Assembly: GCA_002435305.1 (NCBI GenBank)
Contig: DJMH01000075.1
Location: 1-11,122, forward strand
Reading direction: 5' to 3'
Source of the DNA: Dehalococcoidia bacterium UBA6495
GTDB lineage: Bacteria; Chloroflexota; Dehalococcoidia; Lucifugimonadales; UBA826
DNA: 11,122 bases
Part shown: in pieces, positions 1-6,429 of the stretch
How the letters are laid out: each line of letters starts with the position of its first letter
Position numbering within the stretch: position 1 is the first letter of the stretch
Notes under the pieces: model-generated
What the model was told of the DNA's origin: nothing
Seen by the model: only the letters and a program-made list of their open reading frames with translations
Database searches by the model: none
Translations under genes and position numbers: made by a program

Positions 1-1507
1 CAACTCCACTCTTTAATTCGTCTATGTCTTCGGCAAATCTGATAGACCCTGTTTGTGGCGACCCAGCTCCGGACCTATGGATAGACCATATGTCTTCTGG
101 GAGTTCCGATATGTCAGCTGCGGTTTCTTCTCTTTGAGTTTCCTGAATTTTTTCTTCTTCTTCCAATTCTAGCAGCAACAGTTCTTCCTCTGGAGTCAAG
201 GCATCTTCACTCTTGTCCTCTGTGTTTGGGGCTTCTGTCTGTAGAATCTCACTAATTCCTTCCGCTTCTATAACAGCTGTCTCTATTCCTCCAGCAATCA
301 CCTCTTGAGGTTCAACGTCTAATGAAGAATCCTGTTCAGGGACAGAGTTACTTTTCACAAGGCTACTTGACACGAGCTCATATAGTTCTTCATCTGTTAA
401 TGTTGCTTCTTGAGCCTCAGGGATTTCGGGTGATGGTTGTTCTTCCTTTTTTTCATACGTTGTAAGATCGACATCCATATCACTTTTTATATCGACAGCC
501 CACCCACAGAGCTTGGCGGCAAGTCTGGCATTCTGCCCTTCCTTTCCAATGGCAAGCGATAAGTGTCTATTAGGCACTATTGCAACAGCAGTGTTGTTGT
601 CCTTGTTTACATCTACTCTGAGTACCTCCGAAGGACTCAACGCATTTTGAATATATCGATTGGAATCCCTGCTCCATTCAAGTATGTCAATTTTTTCTCC
701 CTGTAATTCGTTGACTATACTTTGAATTCTCACTCCCCTCAGACCTACACAAGAGCCAACTGGGTCTACGCCATCTTGTTTTGCTCTGACAGCCACTTTG
801 CTTCTTGAGCCGCTTTCTCTGGCGATTCCAACAATTTCAACCGCTCCGTTGTATATCTCTGGGACTTCCTGTTCAAATAATCTCCTCAGTAGGATTTCAT
901 CTGCTCTGGAAACTATTAATTCTGGTCCCCTGATTGATTCTTTGTCGATAGCTTGCAGCAATACCTTCATTTTAGAGCCTTGCCGGTATCTTTCGGACGA
1001 AACCTGCTGGCTTATTGGCAATATTGCCTCTGTTCTACCGGTGTCCAAAATGATTTTATTGGGCTCTATTCTCTGGATAGTTACAGTTATAATTTCACCT
1101 TCTCTGCCTTCGTATTCGGCTAATACGATTTCTCTTTCCGCCTCTCGAAGTCTTTGAAGAACGACTTGCTTGGCTGTTTGAGCGGCTATCCTACCAGCAC
1201 TATTTGGGATATTTTGAGTTTTTATTACATCCCCGATATTGGCGTTTGGGTTGTAATTTGCTCTGGCCTCTTCACGGGTCAATTCTTGAAGCGGGTCCTC
1301 AACCGTATCCACCACAGTTTTTACTATGTCGACTTCAATATCTCCTGATCCAGGGTCTAGTCGTACAGAGATATTATGACCTTCAGTTACACTATCCTTT
1401 TTGAAGGCGGAAACAAGAGCTGCTTCTATTGCTGACATAACTTTGTCTCGAGGAAGGTTTCTCTCAGCAGCTAGTTGTGTTAAAGCGATAAGGAAATCAC
1501 TTTTCAT
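1..1507 (-). CDS. nusA: Transcription termination/antitermination factor NusA (3' end outside window)
   Basis: NusA binds RNA polymerase and nascent RNA and modulates pausing, termination and antitermination. Translating from the ATG at 1507 gives 502 residues up to the window edge with no stop. The order is standard: N-terminal polymerase-binding domain (about 1-130, starting MKSDFLIALTQLAAERN), S1 domain (about 135-200, EGEIITVTIQRIE...), KH1 (about 245-276, DPVGSCVGLRG) and KH2 (about 318-335, AIGKEGQNARLAAKL). From about residue 352 follows a low-complexity, Glu-rich tail of at least 150 residues that is not a recognisable KH or S1 fold. A perfect AGGAGG (1517-1522 on the complement) lies 9 bases before the ATG and fixes the start. 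In many bacteria rimP precedes nusA; here the upstream neighbour is the divergent modA, so nusA appears to be the first gene of its operon. Identity is certain from the domain string; the tail's role is unknown. Confidence 0.96.
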   Translation of the reverse strand, partial: MKSDFLIALTQLAAERNLPRDKVMSAIEAALVSAFKKDSVTEGHNISVRLDPGSGDIEVDIVKTVVDTVEDPLQELTREEARANYNPNANIGDVIKTQNIPNSAGRIAAQTAKQVVLQRLREAEREIVLAEYEGREGEIITVTIQRIEPNKIILDTGRTEAILPISQQVSSERYRQGSKMKVLLQAIDKESIRGPELIVSRADEILLRRLFEQEVPEIYNGAVEIVGIARESGSRSKVAVRAKQDGVDPVGSCVGLRGVRIQSIVNELQGEKIDILEWSRDSNRYIQNALSPSEVLRVDVNKDNNTAVAIVPNRHLSLAIGKEGQNARLAAKLCGWAVDIKSDMDVDLTTYEKKEEQPSPEIPEAQEATLTDEELYELVSSSLVKSNSVPEQDSSLDVEPQEVIAGGIETAVIEAEGISEILQTEAPNTEDKSEDALTPEEELLLLELEEEEKIQETQREETAADISELPEDIWSIHRSGAGSPQTGSIRFAEDIDELKSGV

Positions 1508-1516
1508 ATTAAACTG

Positions 1517-1522
1517 CCTCCT
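1517..1522 (-). promoter_or_regulatory. Ribosome binding site of nusA
   Basis: The minus strand reads AGGAGG, a perfect Shine-Dalgarno core, 9 bases before the ATG at 1507. It settles the NusA start. Confidence 0.85.
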
Positions 1523-1543
1523 TTTTTTCCCTCTAATACGAAA

Positions 1544-1566
1544 GAAAGTGGGACTGGCCCACTTTC
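1544..1566 (-). promoter_or_regulatory. Perfect 9-bp hairpin in the nusA leader
   Basis: The arms GAAAGTGGG (1544-1552) and CCCACTTTC (1558-1566) are exactly complementary around a 5-base loop. The element lies between the predicted nusA promoter and its ribosome binding site. In the nusA transcript the 3' arm is followed by a short, interrupted U-run (TTTCTTTCG in minus-strand DNA terms, partly the arm itself), so it could be a weak attenuator or a stable leader stem. Function is inferred only. Confidence 0.5.
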
Positions 1567-1593
1567 AATTTGCTACTCTTTAGATAGGCAAAC

Positions 1594-1623
1594 ATTATAG
1601 CATTGCGACGCCTGATGGAACAA
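1594..1623 (-). promoter_or_regulatory. Predicted sigma-70-type promoter for nusA
   Basis: On the minus strand the -35-like TTGTTC (complement of 1618-1623) is followed after 18 bases by a perfect -10 box TATAAT (complement of 1594-1599). Transcription would begin near 1587, giving an untranslated leader of about 80 bases that contains the 1544-1566 hairpin. The -10 is strong; the -35 matches only in its TTG half. Confidence 0.55.
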
Positions 1624-1641
1624 CCTTAGATACTTAAGGTT
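1622..1641. promoter_or_regulatory. Inverted repeat between the divergent nusA and modA promoters (candidate operator)
   Basis: AACCTTA (1622-1628) and TAAGGTT (1635-1641) form a perfect 7-bp inverted repeat with a 6-base spacer, placed between the two outward-facing -35 boxes. A second, outer pair, ACAACC (1620-1625) and GGTTGT (1645-1650), extends the symmetry into both -35 boxes. This geometry suits a dimeric regulator acting on both promoters. It does not resemble the ModE operator of E. coli, and no regulator gene is in the window. Confidence 0.35.
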
Positions 1642-1646
1642 AAAGG

Positions 1647-1675
1647 TTGTCTAACACAGCGATATTTTGTACAAA
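1647..1675 (+). promoter_or_regulatory. Predicted sigma-70-type promoter for modABC
   Basis: TTGTCT (1647-1652) and TACAAA (1670-1675) are separated by the optimal 17 bases. The -10 lies inside the perfect 10-bp palindrome TTTGTACAAA (1666-1675). Transcription would start near 1682, about 20 bases before the first possible modA ATG. Confidence 0.45.
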
Positions 1676-1701
1676 TTCACAGAATATAAAATTAATTAAG
1701 G

Positions 1702-2478
1702 ATGGGCAAACGACCCTTTATTACTATGAGGAAAATTAAAATCTTAACGACCTATTTTATTGCGGCTTTTGCTTTGATGTTATTTTTTTCCTGCCACTCC
1801 GATGAGGATGAATTGGTAGTTTTTGCCGCAGCTAGCCTCACAGATGTTTTGACTGAAGTGAAAGAAAAATATGAGTTTCAAAATACGACTAAGGTCAGAT
1901 ACAATTTTGGGGGTTCACAAAGCTTGGCGGTGGAACTATCAAAAGGATCACCGGGTCATATTTTTATTTCTGCTGGAAAACCACCAGTGGAGTTTCTTTA
2001 CAATGAGATGGGACCCCAAATTTCAGGAGTTACTAGCATAGGGACTAACTCGTTAGTGATTGTAACTAAGACACAAACTGTCGATTTGGTCGACCACTCC
2101 AGCCTGGCAGACTTGGATTTAATCGCTTTAGCAGATCCAAATCTTGCACCGGCAGGAGTGTACTCTAGGGAGTTTTTGGTGAATACTGGTCTGTGGTCTT
2201 CCTTGGAAGACAGGTTTATTTTGGCAGCAGATGTCAGGGCTGCTCTCAATTATGTTAAGTCTGGCAACGTTGATGCAGCTATTGTTTACATGACTGACGG
2301 TTTGACCGAGCCGGGCTTATTGATATGGGACATAATACCGAGGGATTCCTATTCCCCCATTTCATATCCGGCAGCTGTCATTGGAGGTGGAAATAGGCAT
2401 AGAGGTGCCAATATATTTGTGGAATTTTTAGTATCTCCTGAAATTGCCGATATTTTTCATACCTATGGATTTAGGTGA
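1702..2478 (+). CDS. modA: Molybdate ABC transporter, substrate-binding lipoprotein ModA
   Basis: ModA captures molybdate (or tungstate) outside the membrane and delivers it to ModB. The mature part shows family signatures: VVFAAASLTDVL near residues 39-50, NFGGSQSL near 68-75 (oxyanion-contacting serine regions), DPNLAPAGVYSREFL, and near the C-terminus AALNYVKSGNVDAAIVY followed by a conserved Tyr/Asp region. The N-terminus is basic, then hydrophobic, ending FFSC with Cys31, a degenerate lipobox suggesting a lipoprotein. The start is uncertain. The ATG at 1702 has AAGG directly abutting it, too close for good pairing; the ATG at 1726 gives a more typical signal peptide (250 residues) but has no clear ribosome binding site. 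It is the first gene of modABC, 7 bases before modB. ModA is preferred over the tungstate binders TupA/WtpA on motif resemblance and ModB/ModC context, but substrate cannot be settled by eye. Confidence 0.9.
   Translation: MGKRPFITMRKIKILTTYFIAAFALMLFFSCHSDEDELVVFAAASLTDVLTEVKEKYEFQNTTKVRYNFGGSQSLAVELSKGSPGHIFISAGKPPVEFLYNEMGPQISGVTSIGTNSLVIVTKTQTVDLVDHSSLADLDLIALADPNLAPAGVYSREFLVNTGLWSSLEDRFILAADVRAALNYVKSGNVDAAIVYMTDGLTEPGLLIWDIIPRDSYSPISYPAAVIGGGNRHRGANIFVEFLVSPEIADIFHTYGFR
2473..2478 (+). promoter_or_regulatory. Ribosome binding site supporting the TTG start of modB
   Basis: AGGTGA, which contains the modA stop codon, sits 7 bases before the TTG at 2486. It supports that TTG as the start and suggests translational coupling to modA. 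Confidence 0.6.
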
Positions 2479-2485
2479 ATAAACT

Positions 2486-3154
2486 TTGTTTGATTTGATT
2501 CTACTGTCTCTACAAGTTGCGGTGATTGCGACTTTGATCAATATTCCTATAGCGATCTATGTCGGTTGGCTCATTGGCCGAAAGAACATAAAAGGGAAAT
2601 TGATCTTAGAAACTTTAATCTCTTTGCCATTGGCTTTACCTCCGGTAGTTACAGGGTATTTTTTACTCATTATGGTCGGAAGGGAGGCTCCCATAGGACA
2701 GTTGTCCCGATTCATATTCGGTGCAGATATTGTGTTTACTTGGGTAGCATCAGCCATAGCAGCTTCGGTTGTGTCCTTTCCCCTTATGGTGCGGGCGATA
2801 ATAGTTGCCATGCAAGGCGTTGATACTACTTTGGAGAGGTCTGCACGATCTCTGGGCGCTGGACCCTTAAGAACCTTTTTTAAAATTACAATGCCGCTGT
2901 GTTACAACGGATTAGTGGCAGGGGTTTTGTTGGGCTTTGTTAGAGCAATCGGAGAATTTGGGGCCACTATTGTAGTGGCAGGGAACATTCCCGGAAGGAC
3001 TCAAACTATTCCTCTGGCGATATACAGCAAGGTTCAACTCGGAAAAGATTCCGAAGCATTAAATTTAATTCTTATCTCCACCTTAATGGCCATAATGACT
3101 TTGATAGTTCACCATTGGTTGATCATTAGAGGAACAAAGAAAGGGGCTGGGTAA
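2486..3154 (+). CDS. modB: Molybdate ABC transporter, permease ModB
   Basis: ModB is the membrane channel of the molybdate importer and works as a dimer with ModA outside and ModC inside. The 222 residues are the usual length and almost wholly hydrophobic, with five or so membrane spans. The cytoplasmic EAA loop that contacts the ATPase is clear around residues 115-137 (ERSARSLGAGPLRTFFKITMP region, with the typical A-x-x-L-G-A-x3-F and closing P). It is followed by the ModB-typical FVRAIGEFGATIVVAGNIPG, and LPPVVTGYFLL matches the family near residue 50. The start is TTG, backed by AGGTGA 7 bases upstream. It ends immediately before modC with no intervening base, as expected for a tightly coupled operon. 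Confidence 0.93.
   Translation: MFDLILLSLQVAVIATLINIPIAIYVGWLIGRKNIKGKLILETLISLPLALPPVVTGYFLLIMVGREAPIGQLSRFIFGADIVFTWVASAIAASVVSFPLMVRAIIVAMQGVDTTLERSARSLGAGPLRTFFKITMPLCYNGLVAGVLLGFVRAIGEFGATIVVAGNIPGRTQTIPLAIYSKVQLGKDSEALNLILISTLMAIMTLIVHHWLIIRGTKKGAG
3141..3146 (+). promoter_or_regulatory. Ribosome binding site supporting the TTG start of modC
   Basis: AAGGGG lies 8 bases before the TTG at 3155, inside the last codons of modB, and supports that start. Confidence 0.55.
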
Positions 3155-4240
3155 TTGACGGTGTCTATCGAATTAAATGTCAAAAAAAAATATGGTGAGT
3201 TCGAGTTGGCGTTGCAAGCGGTCATAGGAAATGGAATAACTGGCATTTTTGGTCCATCGGCCAGTGGTAAGTCGACCTTATTGAATTGTATCGCGGGCTT
3301 TGAAGACCCTGACCGGGGACTGATAACCCTAAATTCTAAAACTGTGTTTTCTTCAAGATCTAGAATCAACTTATCCCCGGAAAAAAGAAGGGTAGGATAC
3401 GTTCATCAGCATTCTGCATTATTCCCGCATTTAACGGTAAGAGAAAACTTAGAATTTGGTTACAAGCTCACCGAAAAATATAGAAGAATAGGAAATTTGG
3501 AAGACATTGTTCATTTGTTACAGCTAGAACAAATCATTGAACGAGGAGTCATGAATTTGTCTGGAGGGGAGCGTCAGCGAGTCGCTTTGGGCAGAAGCTT
3601 GGCAGCTTCTCCAGATTTATTACTTTTAGACGAACCATTAGCCTCTTTGGATCTGCCTTTCAGGGGATTCATATTAGAAAAACTTCGCGAAGTATCCAGG
3701 GGATGGAATTTAGACATGATCTACGTATCTCATTCTGTTTCTGAGATGATCGCTTTGGCTGATTCTGTCATAGTAATTAGGAATGGGATGAAGGTAGTGG
3801 AAGGAAATTCGTCTCTGTTGTTGAATAATAGCTCTGTGGCCGATTATGTAGATTATGGTTCCTTTGAAAATATTCTCCAAGGTGTGGTTGACGGTCCAGT
3901 AGATGAAAACTTATCGTCCATAACAATAGGAAATGTTAGGTTGATCACTCCAAAACTTACATCAGGAAAAGGTAAGCAGGCAACAGTTTCGATTAAAGCC
4001 TCTGATATTATCGTCAGTAAATATCCGCCCGCTGCAATAAGTGCCCGGAACATATTGAAGGCCAATATTTCAAGTATCAATCGCTCTGAGAATCCAACTT
4101 TCATAGACTGTGACATTGGAGGGTGCATTCTTACTGCAGCCCTAACTAATCAATCGGTCTTGGATCTAGGATTAAGGACATCTGATGAGGTCTATTTGAT
4201 CATAAAAGCTACCAGTGTCACACCAATGGAATTGTATTAA
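3155..4240 (+). CDS. modC: Molybdate ABC transporter, ATP-binding protein ModC
   Basis: This ATPase powers molybdate import through ModB. All nucleotide-binding motifs are intact: Walker A GPSASGKST (33-41), Q-loop Gln85, signature LSGGERQ (135-141), Walker B LLLLDE (155-160), D-loop SLD (164-166) and H-loop His193 (YVSHS). The segment ERGVMNLSGGERQRVALGRSLA is typical of MalK/ModC-like ATPases. After about residue 285 comes a TOBE/Mop-like domain (SARNILKANISSINRS through VYLIIKATSV) that may bind molybdate and gate the transporter. At 361 residues it is the usual ModC length. The start is TTG, abutting the modB stop, with AAGGGG upstream. It is the last gene of modABC and converges on the amidohydrolase. 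Confidence 0.93.
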   Translation: MTVSIELNVKKKYGEFELALQAVIGNGITGIFGPSASGKSTLLNCIAGFEDPDRGLITLNSKTVFSSRSRINLSPEKRRVGYVHQHSALFPHLTVRENLEFGYKLTEKYRRIGNLEDIVHLLQLEQIIERGVMNLSGGERQRVALGRSLAASPDLLLLDEPLASLDLPFRGFILEKLREVSRGWNLDMIYVSHSVSEMIALADSVIVIRNGMKVVEGNSSLLLNNSSVADYVDYGSFENILQGVVDGPVDENLSSITIGNVRLITPKLTSGKGKQATVSIKASDIIVSKYPPAAISARNILKANISSINRSENPTFIDCDIGGCILTAALTNQSVLDLGLRTSDEVYLIIKATSVTPMELY

Positions 4241-4263
4241 CCCTAAAAGGCATTCGTTTGGGG
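4241..4263. terminator. Inverted repeat filling the convergent modC/amidohydrolase gap, possible two-way terminator
   Basis: CCCTAAA (4241-4247) can pair with TTTGGGG (4257-4263) over 7 bp including one G-T wobble, with a 9-base loop. The repeat occupies exactly the space between the two stop codons. Neither side has a U-tract, so rho-independent termination is uncertain, but position suggests shared 3'-end formation. Confidence 0.4.
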
Positions 4264-5496
4264 CTATATGAGTAGAGTATTTTCCCTCTTTACAAGCGTG
4301 CCTTGAGAAATAATGGTATTTATATCGTGGAGTTTGGTTATATCCTCCGATGGGTCTCCGTTTACAACAATAACATCGGCAGATTTACCAGCCTCTAATG
4401 TGCCGATTTCCTCTTCCATACCCAGACATTCGGCTGATGTCTTCGTTGAGCAAGTTATGGCTTCTAGCGGGGATATGTACATGTTTTTCACCATCACCTC
4501 TGGGATGTAGGCAAAATCGTCAAAATGTGCGTTTGTCATTCCAGAATCCATCCCAGTGACGAATTTGACACCTCGGTCCCACATGTCTCTTAGAATTTCA
4601 AACCTTTTTTCAGGGTCTCTCATTGCTGGAGCATCTGGCCTGATAGCTTTACCTCTTAATTTGTTGAGATGAGAAAGAGCAAGGGTGGGGTCCACGTAAA
4701 TACCTCTTTCGGCGATCAGATCTGCAACATCTCCGTCATAGTCATAGAGTTCTGAGGGGTCACTAGACAACCAGGAGCAATGTATTAGGTTGTGTATACC
4801 AGCCTCCACACAATTTTTGACTCCTTCAGCTGCATGACAGTGTGCCGCTACTTTAAGCCCAAGTCTCTCTGCATCATTCACAGCTTTTGTTAATATCTCG
4901 GAACTATACTGAGGGGCCCTGACATTGGTTCCGGGAGTAAATCCGCCACCTGTGGACATTATTTTTATACAATCGGCTCCGAGTTTGAATTGTTGTCTAA
5001 TCGCCTTGACGACCTCTTCTGAAGTATTAGCTTCAGTTCCAAACATGTTGCAGTGTCCACCGGTTGTGGTTACAGGAGTTCCTGCAACAAGGAGCCTTGG
5101 GCCTGGAACTATACCGCGATTTATACCTTCCCTAAGTGGGAAAACAACTTCGTTTCTACTCCCGAGGTCCCTCATAGTGGTGACCCCAGAAGAGAGTGCT
5201 GCCCTTACTGCCTGAGTGCCGCGTAACAAAAAGGTTTCATTACTTTCAGTAGTAATATGTTGATAGGCGTCAGCCTCCGAACTGCAGTGTATATGAGAAT
5301 GCATTTCTATAAATCCAGGAAGGATAGATCCCCCAGGAACTGATAGGACTTCAGCCTGATTTTTATCTGCGTCAGTTAATTCGTTACTAGTACAAATTTT
5401 GGAAATTTTGTCCCCTTCAATGACTATTGCTCCGTTTTGTAAGGGAGTTGAACCTGAGCCGTCAATTAATCTATCTGATTGAATAATGTGTTTCAT
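4264..5496 (-). CDS. Metal-dependent amidohydrolase (imidazolonepropionase-like / Xaa-Pro dipeptidase subfamily)
   Basis: This is a cytoplasmic TIM-barrel hydrolase of the amidohydrolase superfamily, in the group (COG1228-like) containing imidazolonepropionase and carboxypeptidases or dipeptidases for acylated and proline-containing substrates. All likely metal ligands are present (numbered from the ATG at 5496): HSH at 66-68, probable carbamylated Lys178 (DCIKIMSTGG), His219/His221 (AHCHAAEG), His239 (NLIHCS) and Asp317 (TGMDSG). The C-terminal strand returns to the small beta-domain typical of the family (GTLEAGKSADVIVVNGDP). It has 410 residues, with no signal peptide. An in-frame TTG at 5508 would add four residues, but the ATG has a GGA about 8 bases upstream and MKHIIQSDRLIDG begins like the family. 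It stands alone, divergent from the Nudix gene. The exact substrate cannot be read from the sequence. Confidence 0.85.
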   Translation of the reverse strand: MKHIIQSDRLIDGSGSTPLQNGAIVIEGDKISKICTSNELTDADKNQAEVLSVPGGSILPGFIEMHSHIHCSSEADAYQHITTESNETFLLRGTQAVRAALSSGVTTMRDLGSRNEVVFPLREGINRGIVPGPRLLVAGTPVTTTGGHCNMFGTEANTSEEVVKAIRQQFKLGADCIKIMSTGGGFTPGTNVRAPQYSSEILTKAVNDAERLGLKVAAHCHAAEGVKNCVEAGIHNLIHCSWLSSDPSELYDYDGDVADLIAERGIYVDPTLALSHLNKLRGKAIRPDAPAMRDPEKRFEILRDMWDRGVKFVTGMDSGMTNAHFDDFAYIPEVMVKNMYISPLEAITCSTKTSAECLGMEEEIGTLEAGKSADVIVVNGDPSEDITKLHDINTIISQGTLVKRENTLLI

Positions 5497-5528
5497 TTGT
5501 AAGTCCAATTTCGATTAAGCTTGGAGGC

Positions 5529-5534
5529 ATTATA
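5529..5534 (-). promoter_or_regulatory. -10 box of the amidohydrolase promoter
   Basis: The minus strand carries a perfect TATAAT, placing the transcription start near 5522, about 26 bases before the ATG. No good -35 is seen at 16-18 bases, so the promoter may rely on an activator. Confidence 0.45.
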
Positions 5535-5537
5535 TAG

Positions 5538-5567
5538 CAACAACTTGCGAACAAAGATTTGTTGTTG
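5538..5567. promoter_or_regulatory. Nested inverted repeats between the divergent amidohydrolase and Nudix promoters (candidate operator)
   Basis: CAACAAC (5538-5544) and GTTGTTG (5561-5567) are perfect inverted copies. Overlapping them is a tighter palindrome, AACAAA-GA-TTTGTT (5550-5563). They lie just upstream of the amidohydrolase -10, where its -35 should be, and just before the Nudix -35. A regulator binding here could affect both genes. No regulator is identified. Confidence 0.35.
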
Positions 5568-5568
5568 G

Positions 5569-5597
5569 TTGCCGTGGTTGAGGCACAACAATATACT
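5569..5597 (+). promoter_or_regulatory. Predicted sigma-70-type promoter for the Nudix/aldolase pair
   Basis: TTGCCG (5569-5574) and TATACT (5592-5597) are exactly 17 bases apart. The -10 matches consensus at five of six positions. Transcription would start near 5604, about 22 bases before the ATG. Confidence 0.55.
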
Positions 5598-5625
5598 TCC
5601 CTTTGCTTAAGTAAATGGAGGCGAT

Positions 5626-6381
5626 ATGAGCGATTTAGTTTGGTCTGTGAATCCTTTTGGTGGGGCAGTTATTGACCCAGATTCAGTATCATCCCTAGTT
5701 TCAGAATTTGAAACTGGGTTAATGAAGGCTATCCAAACATGGCGTACAGAGGATATTAAGGTTGCCTGGTTGGAAATTCCTAAATTAGCCTTCAAGGCTA
5801 TTCCCAGGGCATCGGACGAGGGGTTTTTATTTCATCACGCCACCGAGCAATACGCGATGATGACACTTCAAGTAGAGGGAAATGCCTTCGTGCCCCCATA
5901 TGCAACTCATTACATAGGCATTGGGGGTGTTGTAATAAACAAGGATAATGAGCTTTTGGTTGTTTCAGAGAGGTATAGAGCATCTGGAAGAGGCCCTGGA
6001 TATAAATTGCCGGGAGGCGCTTTGCAACCAGGGGAACATTTGGCGGAGGCTGCTGTTAGAGAGGTGTATGAGGAAACAGGAATTTCTACCACCTTTCAAG
6101 CCCTCACCTTTTTTAGACATTGGCATGAGTATAGGTATGGTAAATCAGATATTTATTTTGTAGCGAGGCTATCTCCATTAGACAATGAAATAACTATGCA
6201 GGAAGAAGAAATAGCAGAATGCATATGGATGCCAGTCGATCAGTTTTTGAATGAAGAGTCTGTGCATTTGTTTAATAAAACTATTGTCAGGTCGGCAACA
6301 GAAAATGAAGGCCTGAAAGTCACGTCCATTGACGGATACGAACCGGCAGAGAAATTCGAGTTTTTTATGCAAAATCTGTAA
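5626..6381 (+). CDS. NUDT6-like Nudix hydrolase with N-terminal pre-Nudix domain
   Basis: Nudix enzymes cleave nucleoside diphosphates linked to another moiety. The 251 residues hold a complete Nudix box at 131-153, fitting G-x5-E-x7-REVYEETGI, with catalytic Glu146, Glu149 and Glu150. The N-terminal third is not random: WRTEDIKVAWLEIPK (39-53), an Ala/Gly-rich linker ending DEGFLFHHA (64-72), then YAMMTLQV and the lead-in ATHYIGIGGVVIN. This matches the pre-Nudix region of human NUDT6 and the plant AtNUDT2/6/7/10 type, which act on ADP-ribose or NADH. After the box, FFRHWHEYRYGKSDIYFVARLSPL and EIAECIWMP continue the same match. The start is ATG with GGAGG four bases upstream, and the gene has its own promoter. 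It is followed after 48 bases by an aldolase-family gene, probably co-transcribed. ADP-ribose or NAD(H) hydrolysis is inferred from the family, not shown. Confidence 0.88.
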   Translation: MSDLVWSVNPFGGAVIDPDSVSSLVSEFETGLMKAIQTWRTEDIKVAWLEIPKLAFKAIPRASDEGFLFHHATEQYAMMTLQVEGNAFVPPYATHYIGIGGVVINKDNELLVVSERYRASGRGPGYKLPGGALQPGEHLAEAAVREVYEETGISTTFQALTFFRHWHEYRYGKSDIYFVARLSPLDNEITMQEEEIAECIWMPVDQFLNEESVHLFNKTIVRSATENEGLKVTSIDGYEPAEKFEFFMQNL

Positions 6382-6384
6382 TTT

Positions 6385-6407
6385 GGGCTACTTGATCTAA
6401 GTAGTTC
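6385..6407 (+). repeat. Hairpin between the Nudix and aldolase genes
   Basis: CTACTT (6388-6393) and AAGTAG (6399-6404) pair perfectly around a 5-base loop. The stem extends to nine pairs if two G-U wobbles are allowed (6385-6407). There is no T-run after it, so it is more likely an mRNA-stability or partial-termination element than a full terminator. Confidence 0.3.
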
Positions 6408-6429
6408 TAAATGTCTAAAGGAGATAAAA

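Noticed and set aside
798..1583. Several plus-strand open frames (798-1157, 1154-1348, 1204-1404, 1401-1583)
   Set aside because: They lie antisense to or within nusA, whose domain string is unmistakable, and their products show no family motif.
4925..5215. 96-residue plus-strand open frame
   Set aside because: It is antisense to the amidohydrolase active-site region and its product is low-complexity with no motif.
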